From DASQZK01 sp963771005 (lineage in GTDB: Bacteria; Bacteroidota; Bacteroidia; Bacteroidales; GCA-2748055): a DNA stretch of 64,000 nucleotides. Below are positions 45,170 to 53,571 of this stretch, in pieces. The translations under genes and the position numbers were made by a program. Below the pieces are notes generated by a model. The model saw only the letters and a list, made by a program, of their open reading frames with translations. It was not told where the DNA came from and searched no databases. The DNA lies in the NCBI GenBank assembly GCA_963771005.1, contig CAVYRO010000002.1:1302001-1366000 (forward strand), read 5' to 3'. Numbering within the stretch: position 1 is the first letter of the stretch; the number at the start of each line of letters is the position of its first letter.

Positions 45170-46567
45170 ATGAGCAATTCCAGCAAGAACCTACTTCGTC
45201 GATTTGCATACCTGGTCAAACAAATCCAGGATCTCATCCGGGAGAATGAAAAGCTGAAGGTCAATGTTACCCATCTTGAGGAGGAAATAGTTGAGCTTAA
45301 AACCGGTTCTACCCTCCCGGGAACAAGGAAAGGTGAAAACGGATCAACTGCCCTTAATAACGGCGGGGTGAAATTCGATATGGTGACTGTATTTTATGCC
45401 AATATCCATGGTTTCACAAAGATCATCGAAGGAATGAATTCCGCAGCAGTGATGGATGAACTCGATGAGATCCTGTTCAAATTTGATGAGATCCTGAAAA
45501 AATATAACATTCAAAAGATCAAAACCATCGGAGATGCCTACATGGCGGCCGGCGGCATTCCCACGAAAAATATCACCAACCCGGTTCAGGTGGTGATGGC
45601 AGCTGTGGAGATGCAGATTTATCTTTCCAAACTCCATGAAGTCTCAGGAAGAGAACATCAGATCTGGGAATTGCGGATCGGCATCCATACCGGGTCTGTC
45701 ATGGCGAATGTAAACGGGAAGAAGAAAATCACCTACGATATTAAAGGAGATACGGTGAATATGGTTTCACGGATGCAGAATTATTCCGAGAACGGCGGCA
45801 TCGTCATTTCTGTGATGACCTACGAACTGGTTAAAGAGTTCTTTCTTTGTGAATACTCCGGGAAGATGCCGGTCAAGTATAAAAATGATCTTGAACTATT
45901 TTCAGTGAAGTCACTTCGGCCTGAATTCACGATCGATGGTCACGGTTCCCTTCCCAATGATAAATTTGATATAAATCTCAAACTTATTCAGTTCACAGAT
46001 ATCCAGGAAATCATTCTGGATAAACTTGAAAAGGAACTCCCGGCGTATCTCTATTATCACAATGTTAAACATACAGTCGACGTAGTGACCGAGGTGGAGC
46101 TTATCGGATGGGCTGAAGGAGTGAGTGACGAAGAGATCCTGCTGCTCAAAACAGCAGCTCTTTTCCATGACCTGGGCCACGTAGTCAATTATGATGATCA
46201 TGAATATCATGGGGCTGTCTTTGCCAGGAAAATACTTCCGGAATATGGGTATTCCGGCGGCCAGATCAACCGGATATGCGACATCATCATGGCCACAAAG
46301 CTCCCGCCCAACCCAAAAGCCCTCCTTCAGAAGATCATTTGCGATGCGGATCTGGATTATCTTGGAAGAAGCGATATGATCCCAGTATCGAACACCCTGT
46401 ACAGGGAACTGAAAGAACAGAATAAGATAAACTGCCTGAACGAGTGGAACAAAATGCAACTGAAGTTCATTTCAGGTCACCAATACTTCACCAGGACGGC
46501 GAGAAAGCTTCGGGAAGTCAACAAACAAAAACAAATTGAAAGAATAAAAAGCATAATAGAGGCATAG
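45170..46567 (+). CDS. class III nucleotidyl cyclase-like domain fused to an HD phosphohydrolase domain
   Basis: 465 residues, cytoplasmic. An N-terminal coiled coil (residues 5-45) is followed by a class III cyclase domain (about 65-240): VTVFYANIHGFTKI, KIKTIGDAYMAAGG, DIKGDTVNMVSRM. Lys of KTIGD and Asp of YDIKGD fit adenine specificity, and the VN/R transition-state residues are present. The first metal-binding aspartate (usually FADI) is Asn here, while the second (GDA) is kept, so activity is uncertain. The C-terminal part (about 270-440) is an HD domain (TAALFHDLGHVV, HEYHGA, CDADLDYLGR) that normally hydrolyses a phosphate ester. Synthesis and breakdown domains in one chain suggest a nucleotide switch. 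Confidence 0.82.
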   Translation: MSNSSKNLLRRFAYLVKQIQDLIRENEKLKVNVTHLEEEIVELKTGSTLPGTRKGENGSTALNNGGVKFDMVTVFYANIHGFTKIIEGMNSAAVMDELDEILFKFDEILKKYNIQKIKTIGDAYMAAGGIPTKNITNPVQVVMAAVEMQIYLSKLHEVSGREHQIWELRIGIHTGSVMANVNGKKKITYDIKGDTVNMVSRMQNYSENGGIVISVMTYELVKEFFLCEYSGKMPVKYKNDLELFSVKSLRPEFTIDGHGSLPNDKFDINLKLIQFTDIQEIILDKLEKELPAYLYYHNVKHTVDVVTEVELIGWAEGVSDEEILLLKTAALFHDLGHVVNYDDHEYHGAVFARKILPEYGYSGGQINRICDIIMATKLPPNPKALLQKIICDADLDYLGRSDMIPVSNTLYRELKEQNKINCLNEWNKMQLKFISGHQYFTRTARKLREVNKQKQIERIKSIIEA

Positions 46568-46602
46568 AAAGACCGCATTATAAAATTCTTGCTTCACCGG
46601 CA

Positions 46603-47091
46603 TCATCCGGCGACAGTGCCATTAAGAGCCCTGGCGAACTTTATGATCTCATCCTCTTTCAACCGAGAAACGGAAGCATTGATGCCTTTTATTTTACGAA
46701 CAATTGCTCGCTGGAAAAAATTCATTCTCTCAAAATCAAACTCTCCTCCGAAGATCCCTTTTGCTACGGCATTTTTTTGCAAATCATCAGGGAAAGCATT
46801 TCCAAATTCCTCTGCGGCCCTGGCACCTTCCTCCATGCAGCAGATGAAAAGCGCGATCTTTTTTTTCCTTAATTTTGGCAGATGTTCCTGGCAAAAATTC
46901 CGTACCCTGGATTGCATCATCCCGGCGTGAATGGATCCTCCGATGATGATCGTATCGTAAAGACTGAGCCGGATTTTTCCGGGTCGCCTCAGGCGGACAA
47001 TGTCAGGTTTATCCTCCAGTAATTCCCGGAGTCTCAGGGAACACTTCTCTGTGCACCCGTGAGTGGTTTCGTAGACGAGTAGTGTTCTCAT
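46603..47091 (-). CDS. flavodoxin-domain protein, HemG-like
   Basis: 162 residues with a flavodoxin fold: the FMN phosphate loop YETTHGCTEKC, the isoalloxazine region IIGGSIHAGMMQSRVRNFCQE and FICCMEEGARA. The pattern matches protoporphyrinogen IX dehydrogenase (HemG) and related menaquinone-dependent flavodoxins, but the long HemG insert is not evident. It would oxidise protoporphyrinogen or act as an electron carrier. Single gene, convergent with the cyclase-HD gene (36-base gap). Confidence 0.8.
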   Translation of the reverse strand: MRTLLVYETTHGCTEKCSLRLRELLEDKPDIVRLRRPGKIRLSLYDTIIIGGSIHAGMMQSRVRNFCQEHLPKLRKKKIALFICCMEEGARAAEEFGNAFPDDLQKNAVAKGIFGGEFDFERMNFFQRAIVRKIKGINASVSRLKEDEIIKFARALNGTVAG

Positions 47092-47448
47092 AGTGGGTTA
47101 TATTAATATTGAATACCAGTTAAGCAAACTCTTTCATCTGCAGTATATTTTCCCTTCTGCCTCTCCATATCCGCAGGATCGAAATTGGACGATCTCTTTC
47201 TTAGTTTAGCACCGGCTAGCTGCTATTAAATTTATTAATTCTCTCTGAATTTTTTCTGAAATTTACATGAATGTTTAGCTATTATATAACATCCGTTTTA
47301 CTGTAAAAAAAAATACCTAACCTATTCATATTCTTAATGATGCGTTAATAAGCCTGAATATTTTTTTCTTTCCGTTATCTAAAATAAACAAAATGCCTCT
47401 TCGCAGTGCTTATCTTAGAAGTAAGAAACCGCTTAATTATAAATAAAA
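47092..47448. other. intergenic control region between two divergent genes
   Basis: A 357-base AT-rich gap separates the flavodoxin gene (minus) and the dehydrogenase gene (plus). TATCTTAG near 47412, one mismatch from TAnnTTTG, may serve the right-hand gene. No gene, repeat array or hairpin of note is seen. Confidence 0.4.
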
Positions 47449-48225
47449 ATGAATCTCAACATCACCAATCAGAAATTCCTTGTCTGCGGAGCATCGAGCG
47501 GATTCGGAAGGTCGGTCACGGAAGCATTGGTATCCGAGGGAGCTCTGGTAACGGCCGTGGCACGCGACCGCACGCGGCTGGAAGCGCTGCGACAGCTTTC
47601 AGAAACCAGGATCGAAATATATGAAGGAGATCTTACGCGGCCTGCGACACTGGATGAATTTTTCAATATTCCCGGCCACCGTGAGTTTCAGGGTGCTTTC
47701 ATCAATGCAGGAGGACCCCCGGCCGCCACATTTGCCGAAACTTCCCTTGAGCAATGGGATGAAGCTTACCGGCTCCTCGTAAGATGGAAGGTGGATATCA
47801 CACAGCGACTTGTGGAATGGATGTCGGTCAGCGGATACGGCCGGATTCTCTTCCTGGAAAGTGTAACAGTTAAACAGCCCTCCCAAACCCTGGTTCTGAG
47901 CAATTCCCTCAGGCTGGCCGTGGTGGGATTTGTGAATACTTTTTCGAGAGACATTGCGGGAAATGGGATCACAATGAATATACTAGCCCCGGGATACCAT
48001 GAAACACCGGCCTTGCTGAGACTTTACAAGAAAAGCAGTGAGATGAAGGGTATTTCGGAAGAGGAAGCTAAAAAGGACTTTGTCCGGTCCGTTCCCGTCG
48101 GCAGGCTTGGTAATCCCGATAATCTGGCTTCACTCGCAACCTGGCTGCTTTCCCCTCAATCGGGGTATATAACCGGACAGACCATCACCATCGACGGTGG
48201 AGCTGTCAGAGGGGTGTTCGGCTGA
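47449..48225 (+). CDS. short-chain dehydrogenase/reductase with altered catalytic motif
   Basis: 258 residues with the Rossmann start KFLVCGASSGFGRSVTEALV, NAG at INAGGPPAATF, and a C-terminal GQTITIDGG typical of the FabG-like SDR family. The usual Tyr-x3-Lys is replaced: the helix reads LVLSNSLRLAVVGF. It therefore belongs to the subset with an SN-x2-R-like motif or has changed chemistry. The Ser of ESVTV is kept. Substrate unknown. Its stop is 15 bases from the convergent end of the mevalonate operon. Confidence 0.87.
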   Translation: MNLNITNQKFLVCGASSGFGRSVTEALVSEGALVTAVARDRTRLEALRQLSETRIEIYEGDLTRPATLDEFFNIPGHREFQGAFINAGGPPAATFAETSLEQWDEAYRLLVRWKVDITQRLVEWMSVSGYGRILFLESVTVKQPSQTLVLSNSLRLAVVGFVNTFSRDIAGNGITMNILAPGYHETPALLRLYKKSSEMKGISEEEAKKDFVRSVPVGRLGNPDNLASLATWLLSPQSGYITGQTITIDGGAVRGVFG

Positions 48226-48240
48226 GAGTTTTTATGAAAC

Positions 48241-49218
48241 TCATTGAGCTTCCCGCGTACGGAAACTGGAGTTTTTGAATACGGGCATGATCTCTATCCC
48301 TTCGTCCTTCATTATCTCTTTGGCCTTTTGATAATCACGGGTAAAACCAAGCAGAAACCCCCCGCCTCCGGAACCGCAGAGTTTAAGGCTGAATTCCTTG
48401 CTTTCCAGGCCACGCTTCCATAAGGGAACAAACCGGGAAGGGATCATTTCCCGGAAAACTTCCATTTGCAAAAGGGACATCCTCCCAAGGCTCTCAAAAA
48501 AGCTGATCAGGTTTCCGCGGGTGATGTGCCCGATGCACTCATCATTCAGGGGGATGATATCCTCAATGATCATATGCTTATAACCGGGATCCAGGCTCTT
48601 CGCCAGGAACATTTTCACGAGTGGACCCGTCGTGCTAGGGTAACCGGTATTGATGAGAAAGATGGCCCCATCGCTGTCGTTCCTATGATACGGCACCGAA
48701 ACCCTCTTAATGTCGTCATTGTTACTGAAGAGAAGTGGTTCACCGATATAGCAGTTGAGAGGGTCCATACCCGAACTTGTTCCGTGGAAATAGGACTCCA
48801 TAAGAGAAAATACATATTTCAGATTTCTGACAGCCCCGGGATCATCGATCTTTAGTCTTTTTCTGCCGTACCTTTCATAGATCGCTGCAACGAGCGCTCC
48901 TGAAGAGCCTACACCGAAACCCTGGGGTATATTCGATTCGAAATAAAGACCCTTTGCCAGGTCGCTATTCAGATTGTCGAGATCCAGATTGGCCGATTCC
49001 GTCAGCGAACTATTCTTGATGAAATAATCGAGATACATCAGAAGTTCACTGTTGGACTGCAGGGCCATATCATAGCGTGTATATTTATCATCCCCGATAA
49101 AACTCAGGTGACCGTTAAAAAAGGAATAGGGAATGGTAAGGGCTTTGGAGTCAAAAATCACGGTATATTCGCCAAAGAGCAGGATCTTTGCACTGAAAAC
49201 GGAATTTTCTTTTCTCAT
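48241..49218 (-). CDS. mevalonate kinase-like GHMP kinase
   Basis: 325 residues of the GHMP kinase superfamily: the ATP-binding motif PQGFGVGSSGALVAAIYE (about residue 100), an early KILLFGEYTVI substrate motif, SGMDPLNCYIGEPLLF, and motif 3 LKLCGSGGGGFLLGFT. This is the order and spacing of mevalonate kinase. It phosphorylates mevalonate with ATP, the first step after HMG-CoA reductase. Last gene of the nine-gene operon, two bases after the decarboxylase gene. Confidence 0.85.
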   Translation of the reverse strand: MRKENSVFSAKILLFGEYTVIFDSKALTIPYSFFNGHLSFIGDDKYTRYDMALQSNSELLMYLDYFIKNSSLTESANLDLDNLNSDLAKGLYFESNIPQGFGVGSSGALVAAIYERYGRKRLKIDDPGAVRNLKYVFSLMESYFHGTSSGMDPLNCYIGEPLLFSNNDDIKRVSVPYHRNDSDGAIFLINTGYPSTTGPLVKMFLAKSLDPGYKHMIIEDIIPLNDECIGHITRGNLISFFESLGRMSLLQMEVFREMIPSRFVPLWKRGLESKEFSLKLCGSGGGGFLLGFTRDYQKAKEIMKDEGIEIMPVFKNSSFRTREAQ

Positions 49219-49220
49219 GC

Positions 49221-50309
49221 CTAAACTTTCTGATTTTTCACCGGACCCTGACCTATCCGGTCATCGATGAACGATTCATTTTCGCAGTATTCCATCACTT
49301 CCTTTTTAATGAATGTTTCCGTTTCATACCTGTCAGAATCAGGGTATAAAAGATGAACATTTGGCCCGGCGTCCAAAGTAAAAGCGATGAAGTGCCCCGT
49401 TTGTTCACGGTAGTCGCGAACTTTGCTGATTATTTCAAGTGTTCCGGGTTTCAGCAGGAGGTAACCCGGACCCGAAGTCATCATCATGGCATGAAGTGAT
49501 AAAGCTTCATGCTCGACAAGTGACATAAATGCTAAGGCATCCCCGTTTCTCAATATCCCGGCCATGCGTACGGTATTCTCACCGGCTTGCGCATATCGTG
49601 AACCGGAAAAAGGATTATCCTTCATCATTGCATGCCCCAGGGAACTGCTTATCTTCTTGGCTTTGCTGCTAACGATAAGAATTGCATCGTTCATCGCCGA
49701 AAAAAACGGATGTACCGCGGAGGAAATATCCACCGCGTACTCGTTTGATGAGCCTTCCGCAGCCGGGCTCTCCCCCCAGAGAACATACCCGCCGTATACC
49801 GATCGTGCCGCGCTTCCCGAACCCATTCTCGCGAGCATGGATGCTTTTCGAAAGAATTCATTTTCCGGGAGTTTTTTGCCGGAAAGCTTCTCTTCAATGC
49901 TGGTCATGCAGAGGGCGAGCGCAGCCAGGGAGCTGGCGGAACTGGCAATACCGGCAGAATGCGGGAAACTGTTCGCACTTTCGATGCAGATATCAAGATG
50001 CCGCATTACGGGAAGATTCTGTTCCAGTATCTCAAAATAAGGCTTCAGTTTCTTTTCAAATAATGGCTCCGGTTTTGTGTGAAAAAAAAAATCCCTGCCT
50101 GGATTGGCTTCCCTTTTTTCCCTGTAAAAAACAGTAGTCCGGGTAACCGATTCCTTCAGGGTCATGCTGATGCTGGGATTCATCGGCAGCTGACCCTCTT
50201 TTTTTCCCCAGTATTTTACCAACGCTATGTTGGAAGGAGCCGTCCATGTTATCTCCGACGAATAGCCGGCTTTCGGTTGACGTTTATGTAGTGATCCTTC
50301 CACTTTCAT
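49221..50309 (-). CDS. mvaD: diphosphomevalonate decarboxylase
   Basis: 362 residues. It converts diphosphomevalonate to isopentenyl diphosphate with ATP. Diagnostic motifs are APSNIALVKYWGK near the N-terminus, GIASSASSLAALAL (ATP-binding), ARMGSGSAARSVYGG and TLDAGPNVHLLYP. Length is close to bacterial enzymes. Its start overlaps the end of the GYDIA-type kinase by 26 bases, which suggests translational coupling. Confidence 0.94.
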   Translation of the reverse strand: MKVEGSLHKRQPKAGYSSEITWTAPSNIALVKYWGKKEGQLPMNPSISMTLKESVTRTTVFYREKREANPGRDFFFHTKPEPLFEKKLKPYFEILEQNLPVMRHLDICIESANSFPHSAGIASSASSLAALALCMTSIEEKLSGKKLPENEFFRKASMLARMGSGSAARSVYGGYVLWGESPAAEGSSNEYAVDISSAVHPFFSAMNDAILIVSSKAKKISSSLGHAMMKDNPFSGSRYAQAGENTVRMAGILRNGDALAFMSLVEHEALSLHAMMMTSGPGYLLLKPGTLEIISKVRDYREQTGHFIAFTLDAGPNVHLLYPDSDRYETETFIKKEVMEYCENESFIDDRIGQGPVKNQKV

Positions 50310-51261
50310 TCTGCATGCGTTTAGGCCAGGCGATAATATCCGAGTACCGGAACCATGTTGTCAGGTCCTTCCGCCGAAGGTAAGCAGTGACGTACTCAAC
50401 AGGATAATCGCTTGCAAAAAGGATGAAATCACCGCCCCAGGCCCCGAGGGATTTGACGATCCCTTTAAAGTCCCTGAAATGCGTCTTCCCCACCGGTTTC
50501 CTTCCGATGATGGCCGAAATGATCTCCTCATGCCTCCTTATCAGCTTCACAAAGTCCTTGAAACTTACCGACTTGGTTATTTTACGGGTAATCCCGGAGA
50601 TTTCCTCTACCATGGAATCGATGAAACCGTCAAGTTGCCTGAATCGCTTGACTTCACCGGCTGAACTTATTTTCCGGCCGCTGTACACAAAGTACAGGTT
50701 ATCCTTAAAAACAGGGTCAAACTCGACTTGGGTTATCCTGGGTATATTGTCATGAACCTCGTATACCACGGGTATTTCCGAATCCGCTGCCGCTATGTCG
50801 TATCCCGAACCTTCAGAGATCAAAAAATGAAGGTTAAATGGATTAACACCGGCCCAATGAGCCACATTGCTGATTAGTGATGAACTGCTACCCAGCCCCC
50901 ATTCGGGTTTAAAATCGAGATCATTCTCAACCTTGTAATTTCCTTTGCGCATAAGAAATTCAGGATTGATCTTCCTTGCAGCGATTAGCAGTTCCCTGAT
51001 ATTCTGAGCCGTTGGAAAATCATTCGTGTTGGCAATGGCAAAATCCGGGATACTAAACCGTGCATCAAACCAGTAACAACCGTTGATGTTCGTTCTCCAG
51101 TCAAGTGCGGGAATCCCGTCCTCCTCCGTTATCTTCATTGTCTGACCCTTGGTGAGTGGCAGCGTGAGGGATTCCGCACCCCTCAGGACCATGTATTCAC
51201 CGGTCAGCATCAGTTTCCCGTTCGATCTTAAAATCATAGTTTTCTTTTCCTCCACAATCAT
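50284..51261 (-). CDS. GYDIA-family GHMP kinase, candidate phosphomevalonate kinase
   Basis: 325 residues with SNGKLMLTGEYMVLRGAES (substrate motif), EWGLGSSSSLISNVA (ATP-binding) and the naming motif GSGYDIAAADSEIP. This kinase type is found in Bacteroidota mevalonate operons. Since mevalonate kinase and the decarboxylase are both present, the missing step, phosphorylation of phosphomevalonate, is the natural job for this protein; that is inference from context. It overlaps its neighbours by 4 and 26 bases. Confidence 0.85.
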   Translation of the reverse strand: MIVEEKKTMILRSNGKLMLTGEYMVLRGAESLTLPLTKGQTMKITEEDGIPALDWRTNINGCYWFDARFSIPDFAIANTNDFPTAQNIRELLIAARKINPEFLMRKGNYKVENDLDFKPEWGLGSSSSLISNVAHWAGVNPFNLHFLISEGSGYDIAAADSEIPVVYEVHDNIPRITQVEFDPVFKDNLYFVYSGRKISSAGEVKRFRQLDGFIDSMVEEISGITRKITKSVSFKDFVKLIRRHEEIISAIIGRKPVGKTHFRDFKGIVKSLGAWGGDFILFASDYPVEYVTAYLRRKDLTTWFRYSDIIAWPKRMQNESGRITT

Positions 51262-52574
51262 TTGCCTGTTCTTATTTTCTCAAGATAGTTTTTAATATCA
51301 CTGAAAGAAACTGTCTTTCCATTGAAATGTTCAAGCGCGGCTTTTTTTTCCCCGCCCGATGCGTTGAGAGCAGCTAAAATATTGACAAGATGCATTCTCA
51401 TGTGTCCGTACTGAATACCTTTTGTTATCAGAGCCTTTATGGCCGAGAAATGATTGGCCAGTCCGGCTGCGGCGGCCATCATCATTAGATCCTGTGCACC
51501 CGGGTTGCCCAGCATATCAAAGGACCAGTGTGCCATCGGGTGAAGATGCGTGAGGCCTCCGACTGTTCCCACGGTCATAGGTATACGCAGGGTGAGGCTG
51601 AACCGGCCCTCTTTCAGGGACGCGTAGGATAATCCCCGGTACTGCCCGTCGCGTGCGGCGTAGGCATGACCGTTGGCTTCCACTGCACGAAAGTCGTTAC
51701 CCGTGGCCAGCAGGAATGCATCAATGCCGTTAAAGATCCCCTTATTGTGGGTCACAGCCCTATATGGATCAATGAGAGCTATATCGACGGCTTTTTTAAA
51801 TTTTTCAGCGAATTCCTGCCCTGTGATCTGCAAATGCGGATCAACAAGTTCATCGACGGCACAAGAGGCACTGATCTCTACCAGGCATCCGGGTGTGTAA
51901 TTGGAAAGGATGGCCATGATAACCTGGAAATCATTTTTTCTTCCCGGAAATTTTTCACTCAGAAATCCCCCGGCAAGAATTCCGGTTTCCTCCATGCATG
52001 AATTGATAAAATTTGCACCCATAGAATCACCGGTTTCAAAAAACATCCTGATCTGGTAGTAATCCTCCATTTTGCCTGTCATGTCTACCAGTTCCATACC
52101 TGTAACCCCACCTCCTCTCTGCTCCATGCGCGCTGTCAGATGATGCAGGTTTTTTATGATATGTTTATTCAGTTCCGGGAAAACCGATTCCAGCTCACCC
52201 GGTTTCCCTTTCCAGGTGAAATGCAACTGTCCTGTCTTCATCGTTCCCGGCACATGAGCCGTGAAACCACCTCTTTCCGCCCAGAACCGGGCTGCCGCGG
52301 CAGCTGCGGCAACTACGGAACTCTCTTCGGTTACGAAGGGAAAGTGATGCATTTTCCCGTTGATGAGGAAATTAGGTGCCATGCTATATGGCAGGGGATA
52401 CAAAGAGATCGAATTCTCAGAAATATTCCCGAGACTTTCAATGCGTACCGGATCTGGATGCTGCAGATCATCGATATCCTTCAGGAAAGCCGATGGGTCG
52501 GAAACCCACGTCGAAGCTCTCCTGATCTTCTCCTCCCGGCTAAATTTTGAAAATCCCCTGACAATCTCCATCAT
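51258..52574 (-). CDS. hydroxymethylglutaryl-CoA reductase, class II type
   Basis: 438 residues. It reduces HMG-CoA to mevalonate. Catalytic elements are TEESSVVAAAA (Glu), the cofactor and acid site in ETGDSMGANFIN (Asp), THNKGIFNGIDA (Lys) and GHMRMHL near the C-terminus (His). The sequence lacks the membrane part of eukaryotic class I and fits the soluble bacterial class II. In this operon the direction of mevalonate synthesis is supported by the adjacent kinases and decarboxylase. Start and stop overlap the neighbours by four bases each. Confidence 0.95.
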   Translation of the reverse strand: MMEIVRGFSKFSREEKIRRASTWVSDPSAFLKDIDDLQHPDPVRIESLGNISENSISLYPLPYSMAPNFLINGKMHHFPFVTEESSVVAAAAAAARFWAERGGFTAHVPGTMKTGQLHFTWKGKPGELESVFPELNKHIIKNLHHLTARMEQRGGGVTGMELVDMTGKMEDYYQIRMFFETGDSMGANFINSCMEETGILAGGFLSEKFPGRKNDFQVIMAILSNYTPGCLVEISASCAVDELVDPHLQITGQEFAEKFKKAVDIALIDPYRAVTHNKGIFNGIDAFLLATGNDFRAVEANGHAYAARDGQYRGLSYASLKEGRFSLTLRIPMTVGTVGGLTHLHPMAHWSFDMLGNPGAQDLMMMAAAAGLANHFSAIKALITKGIQYGHMRMHLVNILAALNASGGEKKAALEHFNGKTVSFSDIKNYLEKIRTGK

Positions 52575-53566
52575 TCCTCCTCCCTGATTTTCAGATATGA
52601 ATAAGCCATTTCCAGTCCTTTGACCTGCTGACCTACATATTCATGCAGTTTGGCGTAACTTTCCTTTGCATACTTCAGGAACGAAGATGCCTGCCCATAA
52701 ATTGCCGGCATTTTAGATCTTCCGATAAGGTAGTATCCGTCCAGAAAGTTCTCAATCCCGCCCGAAATAATGAGATGCCTGGTATTGACAGTGTCCTCTG
52801 CGTAAATACGGTTGGCCATATCTGTCATCTGCAGAGCATCATGGCCTACCTTTGTAAGTGGTTCGAAAAGTGCCGCATTGGCTGAAGGATCTCTCAGTAA
52901 TTCGAGCCTGGCGAAATTTGTTCCTCCGAAAGCCCCGAACTCCACAGCCAGCAGCGGCAGCTCGAGCAGGGCCCTGAGACTTTGGTATCCCATCCCCTGC
53001 CCCACTTCTTTTACGATCACCGGGAACTGCACTTTGGACAGAAGCACTTTTATCGTTTCAAGCGGAGCATCCTTCAGACGGTCACCTTCAGGCTGAAACC
53101 ATTCCTGGAGCGGGTTAACGTGCACAACGAGGCCGTCAGCTCTCAAACGGCTGACCAGGCTCTCGATCCTTGCAGTCCCGTTCGTCCGGATGAGGTTTTC
53201 TACCTGTGCAATGCCCAGGTTAGCGAACAATGGCATATCGCCTATCTCACCGCGCATATCGAAATCGGAAAAATGCCTGTCATTTTCGAGAAGGATCCTG
53301 CATGAGCCAAGGCCCATACCCATCCCGAATTCACGGCAGGCCTTTGCAAGATTCCCGTTTATTTTCCCGGCGAGTTCCGTTCCTCCCGTCATGCTTGAAA
53401 CCCAAAGTGGCACCTTTAGTTTTTTACCTCCGAAGTCAAAATCCTTATCGATCCCTGTAGGATGAGGACTGAGCATGGGTTCATAATAAAATCTGCGGTC
53501 CCTGTTTTCAGAGCCTGTCCGGGAACGGAAAGCCAATTCGATATGATCTTTTTTTCTGTCTTCCAT
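52571..53566 (-). CDS. fni: type 2 isopentenyl-diphosphate isomerase
   Basis: 331 residues, an FMN- and NAD(P)H-dependent enzyme that interconverts IPP and DMAPP. Motifs: RKKDHIELAF at the start, VPLWVSSMTGGTELAGKIN (FMN site), VHVNPLQEWFQPEGD (His and Gln), VIVKEVGQGMG (Lys-Glu) and AVEFGAFGGTNFA. Type 2 replaces the metal-dependent Idi. It overlaps the reductase gene by four bases and comes five bases after the dehydrogenase gene. Confidence 0.95.
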   Translation of the reverse strand: MEDRKKDHIELAFRSRTGSENRDRRFYYEPMLSPHPTGIDKDFDFGGKKLKVPLWVSSMTGGTELAGKINGNLAKACREFGMGMGLGSCRILLENDRHFSDFDMRGEIGDMPLFANLGIAQVENLIRTNGTARIESLVSRLRADGLVVHVNPLQEWFQPEGDRLKDAPLETIKVLLSKVQFPVIVKEVGQGMGYQSLRALLELPLLAVEFGAFGGTNFARLELLRDPSANAALFEPLTKVGHDALQMTDMANRIYAEDTVNTRHLIISGGIENFLDGYYLIGRSKMPAIYGQASSFLKYAKESYAKLHEYVGQQVKGLEMAYSYLKIREEE

Positions 53567-53571
53567 AGCAA

